Source of the DNA: Acidobacteriota bacterium | GTDB lineage: Bacteria > Acidobacteriota > Terriglobia > Terriglobales > Acidobacteriaceae | DNA: 64,000 nucleotides | Direction: 5' to 3' | Assembly (NCBI GenBank): GCA_018268755.1 | Contig: JAFDVW010000006.1 | Span: 62,148 to 126,147 of the forward strand | In this document: positions 16,098-25,049 of the stretch, one piece after another | How positions within the stretch are numbered: the stretch's first letter is position 1 | Layout: each line of letters begins with the position of its first letter | Made by a program: the position numbers and the translations under genes | Notes under the pieces: model-generated | The model's database searches: none | What the model was told of the DNA's origin: nothing | The model's input: only the letters and a program-made list of their open reading frames with translations

Positions 16098-18671
16098 GTG
16101 TCCCCAAAACCATCCCTCCCCAGCGGAGCGGGAAATGATTTGTCGCGCCGTAATTTTCTGCAAAAAACTGGACAACTAGGATTGACCGCCATGGCCCTGC
16201 CCGCCGCCCTGCGCGGGCAGAGCGCGCCGATTCAGGGCGCGCCCGCCGGCAGCGGATATGAATACGCCGCCGGCGAAGTCATACTTCCCTTTGCCTACTC
16301 CGCCACCCCGGCCGCGGCGCCGCAACCCGTGGGACTCGACTTCTCCCGGCAGTTGAATCCGGACAACTCCCAGGTCTTCATTCGTATCGATGGCGAACTG
16401 TTTGAGTTCCGCAGCCAGTGGGTCATCAATCGGGGCACCGTCGCCCGCTATAAAGGCCCCGACATCGACAACCTGACGCGCATCGAGGACGGCCTCTATC
16501 CCAACGGGATGACGGCCTGCTGGTTCCTGGGCGGCATGTGGTACGACGAAGAGGAAAAGAAGCTGTATGCGCCCATGCACGTCGAGCATGACAACGTCCG
16601 GCGCACCTATCCCTTCAGCCGCAAAATCATTCTCGCCACCAGCACCGATAAAGGACGAAGCTGGAAGTACGAAGGCGACATCATTACCTCCGAGACTTAC
16701 TACTACCCTTACGACTTCTTCAAATTTTCCGGCCACGGCTTCGGCATCGGCGTCGCCGATTTCGGCTTCTACGCTGACGTGCGCGGCGGATATTTCTATG
16801 TCTTCCCCGATGAAGCCTGGTCCCTGCGGGCAAAGCGCGCCATGCGCTGGAACAGCCGCGCCGCCCGCTGCGCCATCCGCGACAAAATGGCCCCCGGCAA
16901 ATGGAACTATTTCTACAACGGCAAGTGGGAAGAACCGGCCCTGGGCGGAAAATCCTCCATCGTCGCCCCCAGCCACTTGTGGGGCGTCACTTACAGTAAG
17001 ACGCTGAATCTGTACGTGGGCATGCTGCTGGGAAACCAGGACCCGCCGGTGCGCGACAACATCGACGGCATCTACATCGGGGCCTGCACCGATCTGGGCA
17101 AGCAGGACTGGGTGTGGGGACATTGCCCGGAAGCCATGTTCGGCTTCATGAACCTGATCAACGCTGAAGGCACGGATGTGGCCTGGACCTGCGACGACCG
17201 CTTCCGCCGTTATGCCTATTTCGAGAAGGATGATTTCCAGCGTCTCGACATCAAGCTGGCCCCGGGAAAAACCGCGACCACCAATCTGGCCCCGCGCTAT
17301 CTGTTTGAGCCGCACCCGGAGTCTTCCGAACCGATGATGGGCCGCTCTACCAAAATCGTGGGTTGCGCCAGTGCGGAGATGAAATACACCGGCACGTGGA
17401 GCGAGCGCAGCAATCCCGACTCCTACGAAGATCGCACCAAGGAGAGTTCCACTCCCAACAGCAGCGTGGAGTTCTCCTTCCAGGGAGACGCGGTGTACTG
17501 GCGCGCGGTGCGCTCGCCGCAGAGCGGGCGGGCCGACGTCTACGTGGATGGCGTCCTGCGCAAAACCGTGGACTGCTATAGCCCGCAGAGCACTACCTGC
17601 GAGCAGTTCCTCTATCTCCGCCAAGGCCTCGCGCCCGCCACGAAACACACCATCAAGGTTGTCGTCAGCGGCAAGAAGCACCCTAAATCCAGCGGCGCGG
17701 CGGTGCAGCATATCGCTTTTGAGTTCTCGGCGGAGAGCTACAAGGCTTCGGCGGGATTTTCCGGTTTGATGGGAAAGAACCACTGGCACTACCAGCAATG
17801 GGACGACAAAAAACAGGAATTCAGCAATCTCGCCTTCTTCCCCGATGAAGCCTACACCCGTCCTTATTGGGTGGGCCAGGACGGTTGCCAGATCGGCCAC
17901 GACTATCAGATCGCGGGCAAGCATGCGGCGGTGCGCAAATGGGTGGCGCCCCATGGCGGCTTATTGCGGATCGAGGGCGCCGTTCACGGCGGCAGCGCAA
18001 GCATCTGGCTCAATCACAAACCAATTTGGCCGGAGGCAGCCGGAGCAGCGCACGACTTGCAGGTCACCGTCATTCAGGGGGATGCCATCAGCTTCGTAGT
18101 CAGCCCGAGGGAGGGCGGCGAGGCCAAAGTTTTCTGGGACCCGGTCCTCACCTACACGCAAAGCGTTCCCGCCATCTGGAAGCCGAACGTGCCCAGCGCG
18201 GACAATCTGGCCCTGAACAAGTACGCCCGCTCCAAAGTCCTGGTGTCGCACTACCGGCCCTTTCAGGCGGTGGATGGCGACCTGAATACATCATTCACCA
18301 TTCACTCGGATGATCCGCTTTCCTCGGGCGATGACTGGTTGCAGGTCGATCTGGAAGATTTGCTGCTGGTCGACCGCTACGTGGCCAGTTTTGCCTCGCC
18401 CGATGCGGCCTATCGTCCCAAAAGCTTCAGTCTGCAATACAGCGAGGATGGGCTTGCCTGGAAAGATGCCGACAGCGTGGTCACGCAGGCCGGCGATCTG
18501 GACCACTACTATGCCGTGCCCATGCTGAAGATCGCCAAAGATGTGCCCGCCTTCCGCGCCCGCTACGTGCGGCTCTATTTCCCGCAGGGAAAGCCCTTCA
18601 CCATCTCCGGATTTGAGCTCTACTACACGGAAGGCAAGACGTCATTCGGGCCACCAATCCCAGCCGGATAG
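16098..18671 (+). CDS. Tat-exported BNR/sialidase-like protein with C-terminal discoidin (F5/8 type C) domain
   Basis: The 857-aa protein starts with a clear twin-arginine signal (SRRNFLQK, RR at 17-18). An Asp-box, STDKGRSW, is at 182-189 in a region likely to be a beta-propeller (about 60-430). A middle beta-rich region follows, and a discoidin-like domain (about 700-850: NLALNKYARSK, FQAVDGDLNTSF, WLQVDLEDLLLVDRY, RARYVRLYF) should bind carbohydrate. The GTG start has AGAGGA 7 bp upstream. The enzymatic activity is unknown; Tat export and carbohydrate-binding features suggest polysaccharide handling outside the cytoplasm. It is the last gene with a candidate IclR site. Confidence 0.75.
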   Translation: MSPKPSLPSGAGNDLSRRNFLQKTGQLGLTAMALPAALRGQSAPIQGAPAGSGYEYAAGEVILPFAYSATPAAAPQPVGLDFSRQLNPDNSQVFIRIDGELFEFRSQWVINRGTVARYKGPDIDNLTRIEDGLYPNGMTACWFLGGMWYDEEEKKLYAPMHVEHDNVRRTYPFSRKIILATSTDKGRSWKYEGDIITSETYYYPYDFFKFSGHGFGIGVADFGFYADVRGGYFYVFPDEAWSLRAKRAMRWNSRAARCAIRDKMAPGKWNYFYNGKWEEPALGGKSSIVAPSHLWGVTYSKTLNLYVGMLLGNQDPPVRDNIDGIYIGACTDLGKQDWVWGHCPEAMFGFMNLINAEGTDVAWTCDDRFRRYAYFEKDDFQRLDIKLAPGKTATTNLAPRYLFEPHPESSEPMMGRSTKIVGCASAEMKYTGTWSERSNPDSYEDRTKESSTPNSSVEFSFQGDAVYWRAVRSPQSGRADVYVDGVLRKTVDCYSPQSTTCEQFLYLRQGLAPATKHTIKVVVSGKKHPKSSGAAVQHIAFEFSAESYKASAGFSGLMGKNHWHYQQWDDKKQEFSNLAFFPDEAYTRPYWVGQDGCQIGHDYQIAGKHAAVRKWVAPHGGLLRIEGAVHGGSASIWLNHKPIWPEAAGAAHDLQVTVIQGDAISFVVSPREGGEAKVFWDPVLTYTQSVPAIWKPNVPSADNLALNKYARSKVLVSHYRPFQAVDGDLNTSFTIHSDDPLSSGDDWLQVDLEDLLLVDRYVASFASPDAAYRPKSFSLQYSEDGLAWKDADSVVTQAGDLDHYYAVPMLKIAKDVPAFRARYVRLYFPQGKPFTISGFELYYTEGKTSFGPPIPAG

Positions 18672-18710
18672 AGCGGGCGAGTGGCGCACTCTCACCCGAA
18701 GAAGTAATGT

Positions 18711-18730
18711 GGCGCGGACTCCTGTCCGCG
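18711..18730 (-). repeat. REP-like palindrome, copy A
   Basis: On the minus strand CGCGGAC-AGGA-GTCCGCG followed by CC. It is one of three copies in spacers of this window (also 37155 and 40884) with the same loop and the same trailing CC. Confidence 0.6.
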
Positions 18731-18918
18731 AAATAAGCTCCCGGAACCTTGTGGATAAGGGTGAAATCTCCACCCGCAGGAATTTTCGCCTCGATGAATT
18801 CGAAAGTTGCGTTTTTGGATCCACCTCGCGAGAAGCCACCCGCCAAACGGGAAGCGCTAGGAATTCTGGCAAGGAAACTGGGCCGCCCGCGGACTCAAGG
18901 CCTATAGGAAGGAAATTC

Positions 18919-18994
18919 TGGTGAGCGCGGATGGACTCGAACCATCGACCCATGCCTTAAAAGGGCATTGCTCTGCCAACTGAGCTACGCGCCC
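18919..18994 (-). tRNA. tRNA-Lys (anticodon TTT)
   Basis: The 76-nt minus-strand cloverleaf has acceptor arms GGGCGCG/CGCGCTC, a D arm GCTC...GAGC, an anticodon stem ATGCC/GGCAT around loop CTTTTAA (anticodon TTT, bases 18959-18961) and a T arm GATGG-TTCGAGT-CCATC. Discriminator A and the CCA end are encoded. It stands alone. Confidence 0.97.
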
Positions 18995-19218
18995 CACGTC
19001 CTTCCACTGTAGCACAGGATTCCGTGTATCGGGGCCGGCCCCAGCCAGACCCGCCCACAGCGCTGTCGCGCCGGCGTGCAACCGCCGGGCCATTGCTGCC
19101 CGCCAGCTTCTTCCCGCCAGGAACCAGACACGCAAAAGTCGCGCCCAGCAAGGGTTTCGCTCGAGCGGCAAGGGGGCAATTGTCCAGGAGAAGACCTTAC
19201 TTATGCACTATTCGCTCG

Positions 19219-19247
19219 TTGACAAGCAAGGCAGGCGAGACGATACT
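19219..19247 (+). promoter_or_regulatory. Sigma70-type promoter of the SBBP protein gene
   Basis: Consensus TTGACA at 19219-19224, a 17-bp spacer, then GATACT at 19242-19247. Transcription would start near 19254, giving a leader of about 130 nt before the ATG at 19385. Confidence 0.6.
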
Positions 19248-19253
19248 CCGTGC

Positions 19254-19384
19254 AATGCCCTGTTCGCAGGGCACTCTGCCCCTGCGGGCGGGAGCATGCC
19301 AGACCCGTGCGGATTCAGGAGTCCATGATCCAACCGCCGCCGGCAAAAGTCTCATCAGAGGTTTCCTTTCTTCGGAGGAGAAGT
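19254..19384 (+). other. Possible structured 5' leader of the SBBP protein gene
   Basis: Directly after the promoter are two compact hairpins: GCCCTG-TTCG-CAGGGC (19257-19272) and GCCC-CTGC-GGGC (19278-19289). The rest shows no clear motif. The leader ends with GGAGGAG before the start. No known riboswitch was recognised. The stretch 18995-19218 upstream of the promoter holds no gene that can be seen. Confidence 0.3.
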
Positions 19385-22090
19385 ATGATCGCACACCGTC
19401 CCAAGCGTAGTCGGGGCTTGGTTTTCCTGTTTGCATTTCTGGGCGCAGCACTGGCCCTGGGGGCCGTGGCGTTGGCGCGGCATTCCTCGAAATCGGCGTC
19501 CGCGAGCGCCCCCAACTTCCAGCCCGCGGCCAACCGGCAACAGATGATGGCCGCCTACGCCAAGACGCCCCTGGCCTTTGAAGCCAACCAGGGACAAACG
19601 GATGCGCGAGTCAAGTTCCTGGCCCGCAGCCAGGGATATGGCCTGTTCCTGACTTCGGACGAAGTGGTATTTTCGCTCTCCGCGGCGCCATCGGCGCGCC
19701 GGAGTTCTGAGGCCAGCCAGACGGCCAAACAGGCGGTCATCCGCATGGCGATGCTGGGAAGTAACCCCCAGGCGGCGATCGGGGGCAGCCAAGCGCTGGC
19801 CAGCAAGACCAACTACTACGTGGGAAATGATCCGGCGAAGTGGCGCACCGGCGTGCCGCAGTATGGCCGCGTGGTGTACAGCCGGGTGTATCCCGGCGTG
19901 GACATGGCCTTCCATGGCGCGCAACAGATGATGGAATTTGATTTTGTGGTGGCCCCGGGCGCGGACCCGGCCCCCATCGCGTTGGGTTTCCAAGGCGCGG
20001 ACAGTGTGCGCACCGATAAAAATGGCAGCTTAGTGCTGGCTTCGCCGGCGGGCAATGTGACCATGCACAAGCCGGTGGCCTACCAGGAGATCGACGGGCA
20101 CCGTCGCCCGGTGGAGGCCAGCTTTGTAGTGGCGGAAAACCACGTGAAATTCGCGCTGGGCGACTATGACCGCAGCCGCGAGCTGGTGATCGATCCCACC
20201 CTGAGCTATCTCACCTTTCTGGGCGGAACCGGCGAAGACGAGGCCTTTGCCGCGGTGGTAGACAGTTCCGGCAATTTGTATGTGACCGGACAAACTGCCT
20301 CCATTGGCTTTCCGACAACTTCAGGGACGGTGACCACCAACGGAAGTTTTGACGCCTTTGTCACGAAGATCAATGCTTCGGCTTCGGCCATCAGTTTCAC
20401 GACCGTCATTGGGGGGAGCACCGCGGACTCGGGAACCGGCATCGCCGTCAACAGCACCGGGGTTTACGTCGCGGGAAACACGACCTCGAACAACTTCCCG
20501 GCCGGCACTACCATCGGCGGCGGCAACCAGGACGCTTTCGTGGCCAAGCTGAACGCCACGACCGGCGCGGCAAGCTTTGTCACGCGCTTTGGCGGCTCCG
20601 GAACTGACTCGGCCAATGGAATCGCCGTGGACAGCACGGGCAGCGCTTACGTGGGCGGCGACACGTTTTCGTCCAACTTCACGGGGTCTAGTTCCCTGCC
20701 GTCTTCCTCGGCTCCATCGGGCGGGGCCGATACCGGTTTTGTCGTGAAGTTCACCACCGCGGGCACCGCCTACTCCTGGGCCACTTATCTCGGGGGCACC
20801 AATGGCGGGCTGGTCACCGGCATCGCCCTCGACAGCTCGAACAATGTCTACGCCACCGGGCTTACGCTTTCGGGAAACTTTCCTACGACCAGCGGGGCTT
20901 ACAAGACCACGCAGCCCGGCGGTGAAGACGGATTCGTCTCGAAGCTGAACTCCACCGGAACCGCGCTGACCTACTCCACCTATCTGGGCGGAAGCGGCGA
21001 CGATGAAGCCCTGGGCATCGCGGTAGATGGGAGCGGCGAAGCGTATGTGACGGGCAACACGAAATCCACGAACTTTCCTGCCGTCAACGCGGCGCAAGCC
21101 AGCAACGGCGGAGCGCAAGATGCCTTTGTCAGCAAGCTCAGTGCGGATGGCGCCAGCCTGGTATTTTCCACCTACCTGGGCGGAACTCTGGATGACGTAG
21201 GCACAGGAATCGCGTTGGATGGCTTTGCCGATGCTTACATCACCGGGCAAACCAAATCTTCCAATTTCCCGACTTCCGGCTCCCCATTTCAAGCCAGTGC
21301 CGGCGGGAGTGCGGATGCATTTATCACCGAACTCAGCAATAGCGGCTATGTGGTTTACTCCAGCTATTTTGGGGGAAATGGAGATGAAAATCTGTTCCCC
21401 AACACCACCACAGGACTAGGCGCCATCGCGGTCGACGCCTCCAGCAATGCTTATTTAGTGGGCAACACCAATACCAGCAACATCAGCCTCAGCGCCACCG
21501 CCGGGGTCCTGCAGACCTTGAATGCGGGCGGGTTGAGCGATGCCTTTGTCGCCAAGGTGGGCGCAGCCCCGGCGGATTTCGCCGTTACCGCCTCTCCCTC
21601 CACCACCTCAGTGAATAAGGGCAGCTCCGGCACCTACACGGTGACGGTGAGTTCGGTGAACAGCGCCTTCGGAAATTCGGTGGCGCTTTCCTGCACCGGA
21701 CTTTCTTCCACGCTGGGATGCAGCTTCAGTCCGGCTTCGGTCACTCCGGGAGCAGGCGGAGCAACCTCGACCCTGACGGTAACCACGAAAGCCGCAACCA
21801 GCGGATCCCTGATGCATGCGAGCAGCATTCTCTATGCGAGCTGGCTACCCATTGGAGGAATTGCCATTCTGGGGGCGGGCTTCGGAGCGCGCCGCAAACG
21901 GCTGCTGATCGGCTTCCTGCTGGTATTGATGCTCTGCGGGCTGATGGTCATGGCGGCCTGCGGTGGCGGCAGTGGCGGAGGCGGTGGCGGTGGAGGCGGG
22001 GGTGGCACGCCTTCGGGAAACTACACCATTACGATCTCCGGAGCTTCCGGCAACACCCACACTACAGCAGTGACGTTGCACGTAAATTAA
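19385..22090 (+). CDS. SBBP beta-propeller repeat surface protein with unusual C-terminal tail
   Basis: The 901-aa exported protein has an N-terminal hydrophobic signal (10-30), a DUF7948-type domain (about 55-270: TPLAFEANQGQTDARVKFLARSQGYGLFLT) and then about seven SBBP repeats (about 275-725) of the pattern YSTYLGGSGDDEALGIAVDGSGEAYVTG. An Ig-like domain with CTGLSSTLGCSF follows. The tail has two hydrophobic stretches separated by GARRKR, then AACGGGSG with a glycine run and a short beta-strand end (YTITISGASG). The ATG at 19385 is preceded by GGAGGAG. It is probably a cell-surface or secreted protein; its function is unknown. Confidence 0.88.
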   Translation: MIAHRPKRSRGLVFLFAFLGAALALGAVALARHSSKSASASAPNFQPAANRQQMMAAYAKTPLAFEANQGQTDARVKFLARSQGYGLFLTSDEVVFSLSAAPSARRSSEASQTAKQAVIRMAMLGSNPQAAIGGSQALASKTNYYVGNDPAKWRTGVPQYGRVVYSRVYPGVDMAFHGAQQMMEFDFVVAPGADPAPIALGFQGADSVRTDKNGSLVLASPAGNVTMHKPVAYQEIDGHRRPVEASFVVAENHVKFALGDYDRSRELVIDPTLSYLTFLGGTGEDEAFAAVVDSSGNLYVTGQTASIGFPTTSGTVTTNGSFDAFVTKINASASAISFTTVIGGSTADSGTGIAVNSTGVYVAGNTTSNNFPAGTTIGGGNQDAFVAKLNATTGAASFVTRFGGSGTDSANGIAVDSTGSAYVGGDTFSSNFTGSSSLPSSSAPSGGADTGFVVKFTTAGTAYSWATYLGGTNGGLVTGIALDSSNNVYATGLTLSGNFPTTSGAYKTTQPGGEDGFVSKLNSTGTALTYSTYLGGSGDDEALGIAVDGSGEAYVTGNTKSTNFPAVNAAQASNGGAQDAFVSKLSADGASLVFSTYLGGTLDDVGTGIALDGFADAYITGQTKSSNFPTSGSPFQASAGGSADAFITELSNSGYVVYSSYFGGNGDENLFPNTTTGLGAIAVDASSNAYLVGNTNTSNISLSATAGVLQTLNAGGLSDAFVAKVGAAPADFAVTASPSTTSVNKGSSGTYTVTVSSVNSAFGNSVALSCTGLSSTLGCSFSPASVTPGAGGATSTLTVTTKAATSGSLMHASSILYASWLPIGGIAILGAGFGARRKRLLIGFLLVLMLCGLMVMAACGGGSGGGGGGGGGGGTPSGNYTITISGASGNTHTTAVTLHVN

Positions 22091-22106
22091 CCAAACCACT
22101 ATCCAC

Positions 22107-22141
22107 AAAAAACCGGCCGCGGATGCGGCCGGTTTTCTTTT
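22107..22141. terminator. Bidirectional rho-independent terminator
   Basis: A 10-bp stem AACCGGCCGC / GCGGCCGGTT with a 4-nt loop, A-rich on the left and TTTTCTTTT on the right. It lies between the convergent SBBP and outer-membrane barrel genes and can serve both. Confidence 0.85.
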
Positions 22142-22157
22142 GCCTTCCTGCGGGCGA

Positions 22158-22742
22158 CTAAAAGCGGAATTGCGGACCGAAGGTGACACGCAGGTTGTTG
22201 CGCGCGCCGTTGTCAAAGTAAATGGTGTCGCCCACTTCCAGACGCAAACCAATCGGGCCCCAGAAACCTTCCACGCCCGCCCCGGGATACATGGCAAAGC
22301 GCGTGTCCCCGGAAGTCACCCCGCCTAACGCGCCTTTAAATCCAGCAGCGGCATTCTGGTCAGAGACGCTGAAGTTCACAAAGCCGACTTTGGTGGTCAC
22401 GAAGGCGCGCAGCGGCCCGGAGGTTTGAAACTTGGGGCCAAAGAGCGCGGTCAGGGGACGAAGGCGGGTATCCACCAGCTGCGTGGTCACGCCATCGGTA
22501 AAGGTGCTGGTGAAGTTTCGTTTGAAGTCATACGCCATCTCGGCTTCCAATTGCACGTTGCGGTGCACGTTGAAAGCGGCCCGGCCACCCAGACCGACAA
22601 AGTTGATGTGCGGGTCAGTGCGGCTTAAGTTGAAGTAGTCGGCGAATACTCCCACCTCGACGTGGTTATAATCCTGCGCCTTCACAAACGAGGGCGCGGC
22701 CAGACATGCCCCCAACATCAGCAGCATTGCAAATCGTTTCAT
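22158..22742 (-). CDS. Small outer-membrane beta-barrel protein
   Basis: The 194-aa protein has a signal peptide (about 1-22, ending SFVKAQ), alternating amphipathic strands (VEVGVFADYFNLS, VGLGGRAAFNV, VQLEAEMAYDF, IGLRLEVGDTIYF) and a terminal Phe (VTFGPQFRF), the usual beta-barrel assembly signal. The length fits an eight-stranded OmpA/OmpX-type barrel. The ATG at 22742 is chosen because AAGGAG lies 11 bp upstream; a GTG three codons earlier is too close to it. No specific function can be given. Confidence 0.8.
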   Translation of the reverse strand: MKRFAMLLMLGACLAAPSFVKAQDYNHVEVGVFADYFNLSRTDPHINFVGLGGRAAFNVHRNVQLEAEMAYDFKRNFTSTFTDGVTTQLVDTRLRPLTALFGPKFQTSGPLRAFVTTKVGFVNFSVSDQNAAAGFKGALGGVTSGDTRFAMYPGAGVEGFWGPIGLRLEVGDTIYFDNGARNNLRVTFGPQFRF

Positions 22743-22851
22743 GCGCTTCACTTCTCCTTAATAAACCTCAATGCATTTCCTTCCGCGCAGCCGTGATCAG
22801 AACAGGCCGAGCGGATGGTGGGTAGATGCTGGGTCGAACAAGGAAGGTTGG

Positions 22852-22897
22852 TGTACAGAGGAACACCGAAGTGCATAGCTACGGGAACTTCTGTACA
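22852..22897. promoter_or_regulatory. Inverted repeat upstream of the MFS transporter gene
   Basis: TGTACAGA (22852-22859) and TCTGTACA (22890-22897) are perfect inverted 8-mers, 30 bp apart, ending 53 bp before the transporter ATG. TGTACA itself is a palindrome, so each arm could be a separate operator half. The regulator is unknown. Confidence 0.35.
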
Positions 22898-22950
22898 GTA
22901 GGCACTGCATCTTGGGATGCATTTGCCGCGAAATTCCGGGAAGGAGCCCT

Positions 22951-24219
22951 ATGACGGCACCGGCGAGACCCGAGCCTTCTTCTCTCTATCGCTGGACGGC
23001 GTTGGTATTTCTCAGCCTGGCCATGCTGGGCAACTACTACGTCTACGATTGCATAGCGCCGATTGCCGACCTGCTCTCCCGGCAATTGGGATTTTCCGAC
23101 GCCAATATCGGATGGCTGCAAGCCATCTACAGCCTGCCCAACGTATTTATGGTCCTGGTCGGCGGCTATGTGGTGGACCGCATCGGCACCCGCAAGGCGG
23201 TGCTTATCTTCGGCAGCATGTGCCTGCTAGGCGCCGTGGTCACGGCCCTGTCCGGGACCCTGAACATGATGGCGGGCGGGCGACTGCTTTTCGGTCTGGG
23301 CGCGGAATCCATGATTGTGGCGGCCACCACGGCGGTCGCCAAATGGTTTCGTGGCAAGGAATTCAGCTTCGCCTTCGGCATCATGATGATGCTGGCGCGG
23401 CTGGGATCGTGGCTGGCGCAGAACTCGCCTACCTGGGCGCACTCGCTTTATGAAAGCTGGCGCGGGCCACTGTTGGTCTCGGTGGCTTTCGGATCCCTGT
23501 GTGTTTTGGCCGCCCTGGCGTATTGGGGCATGGAAGCCCATGCGGAAAAGCAGATGGCGATTGGCGAGTCGGGCGCCACCGACAAAGTGGTCTTCCGCGA
23601 TATCTTCAAATTCGGAACGTCCTATTGGTATGTGGTGGCGCTGTGTGTGGTCTTCTATTCCGGGATCTTCCCGTTCGAGACCTTCGCCATCAAGTTCTTC
23701 ATGGACGCCCACGGCGTGAGCCGCCCTCAAGGCGGATTTCTGGTAAGCATTCTGACCGCCTTCGCCATGTTCGCGACCCCGGTCTTCGGCTTGTTCGTCG
23801 ACAAGGTAGGGCGGCGGGCACTACTCATGATGTTTGGTGCGGCCCTGCTGATCCCGGTCTACCTGATGATGGGGTACACCCGCACCAGCCTATATGTTTC
23901 CATGGCCATGATGGGGGTGGCTTTTTCACTGATTCCCGCCGTCATGTGGCCGGCGGTGGCCTACCTGGTGGACCAGTCCCGGCTGGGGACGGCCTATGGC
24001 CTGATGACCATGATCCAAAACATTGGATTAGCAGGATTTAATCTGCTGATCGGCTGGGCCAATGACCACGGCCACGCCGGTCCCCAGAACCCGGCCGGCT
24101 ATCACCTGGGGATGCAGATTTTCTCCCTACTGGGCTTCCTGGGAGTGCTGTTTGCCTTTTTGCTCCGTCAAAGAGAAACTGGCCCGAAGGGCCGTGGGTT
24201 AGAGACCATTACAGCCTAG
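22951..24219 (+). CDS. MFS transporter (MFSD1-like)
   Basis: The 422-aa protein has 12 predicted membrane segments, the loop GGYVVDRIGTRKAVLIFG after helix 2 and a second copy FVDKVGRRALLMMFG after helix 8. The start MTAPARPEPSSLYRWTALVFLSLAMLGNYYVYD and the family loop resemble MFSD1 and its bacterial relatives, for which dipeptide transport is known in animals. AAGGAG lies 4 bp before the ATG. It stands alone, so there is no context for the substrate. Confidence 0.85.
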   Translation: MTAPARPEPSSLYRWTALVFLSLAMLGNYYVYDCIAPIADLLSRQLGFSDANIGWLQAIYSLPNVFMVLVGGYVVDRIGTRKAVLIFGSMCLLGAVVTALSGTLNMMAGGRLLFGLGAESMIVAATTAVAKWFRGKEFSFAFGIMMMLARLGSWLAQNSPTWAHSLYESWRGPLLVSVAFGSLCVLAALAYWGMEAHAEKQMAIGESGATDKVVFRDIFKFGTSYWYVVALCVVFYSGIFPFETFAIKFFMDAHGVSRPQGGFLVSILTAFAMFATPVFGLFVDKVGRRALLMMFGAALLIPVYLMMGYTRTSLYVSMAMMGVAFSLIPAVMWPAVAYLVDQSRLGTAYGLMTMIQNIGLAGFNLLIGWANDHGHAGPQNPAGYHLGMQIFSLLGFLGVLFAFLLRQRETGPKGRGLETITA

Positions 24220-24410
24220 CCCGCTGGCCGGTCCGGCCGTGGGCCGGGAGTTGGGAGAAGGCAGAAACGTTACTTCTGTAATAGGATTGCAAAAGACCCT
24301 GCGGGACGCCCCAGCCCGGCGATTCGGGAAGCTGGCAAAAACGCGCGCAAGCAGGTACAACGAAAAGACATGAGCGCCGCATCACACAAAGTGCGGCCGG
24401 AAAATTCCAT

Positions 24411-25022
24411 TTGACGACCGCGAGAAAAACACTGGGCAACGGGCTGACCGAAGCCGAGGCCATTGAGCGAGCCAAACAGGGGGACGGCGAGGCGTTTGAG
24501 ACCCTCTACGGCTTGCACAAGCGGCGGGTCTATTCGCTCTGTCTGCGCATGACCGGCAACACCGCGGAAGCCGAAGACCTCACCCAGGAAGCCTTCCTCC
24601 AGTTGTTTCGCAAGATCGCCACATTTCGGGGCGAATCGGCATTCTCCACCTGGCTGCATCGCATGGCGGTGAACGTGGTGCTGATGCACCTGCGGAAAAA
24701 GGGCTTACCGGTGGTGCCGCTGGATGACACGCTGGAATCGGACGATGATGTTCCCAAGAAGGAGCCGGGCGCGCCGGACCTGGCGCTTACCGGGTCGGTG
24801 GACCGGCTGCAGCTACAGCGAGCCATTGGCGACTTGCCTCCGGGCTATCGCACGATTTTTGTTTTGCACGATGTGGAAGGGTACGAGCACAATGAAATTG
24901 CCGGCCTGGTAGGTTGTTCGATCGGCAATAGTAAGTCGCAATTGCACAAAGCGCGAGTGAAGTTACGGGAGCTCCTCAAAACGAGCAGAGCCGAAAAGGC
25001 CAATAAGCCGAGGGGAGCTTGA
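24411..25022 (+). CDS. ECF-type RNA polymerase sigma factor (SigE-like)
   Basis: The 203-aa protein has sigma region 2 (about 22-95, with [40 protein letters not shown]) and region 4 (about 133-190, with [48 protein letters not shown]). The only plausible start is the TTG at 24411. It overlaps the TGA of a 14-codon frame that begins with ATG at 24370, so translation may be coupled to that short reading frame. A zinc anti-sigma gene follows after 27 bp, the classic partner arrangement. Confidence 0.93.
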   Translation: MTTARKTLGNGLTEAEAIERAKQGDGEAFETLYGLHKRRVYSLCLRMTGNTAEAEDLTQEAFLQLFRKIATFRGESAFSTWLHRMAVNVVLMHLRKKGLPVVPLDDTLESDDDVPKKEPGAPDLALTGSVDRLQLQRAIGDLPPGYRTIFVLHDVEGYEHNEIAGLVGCSIGNSKSQLHKARVKLRELLKTSRAEKANKPRGA

Positions 25023-25049
25023 GTAAGAAGTAGCGGGGAGAGAGGAAGT

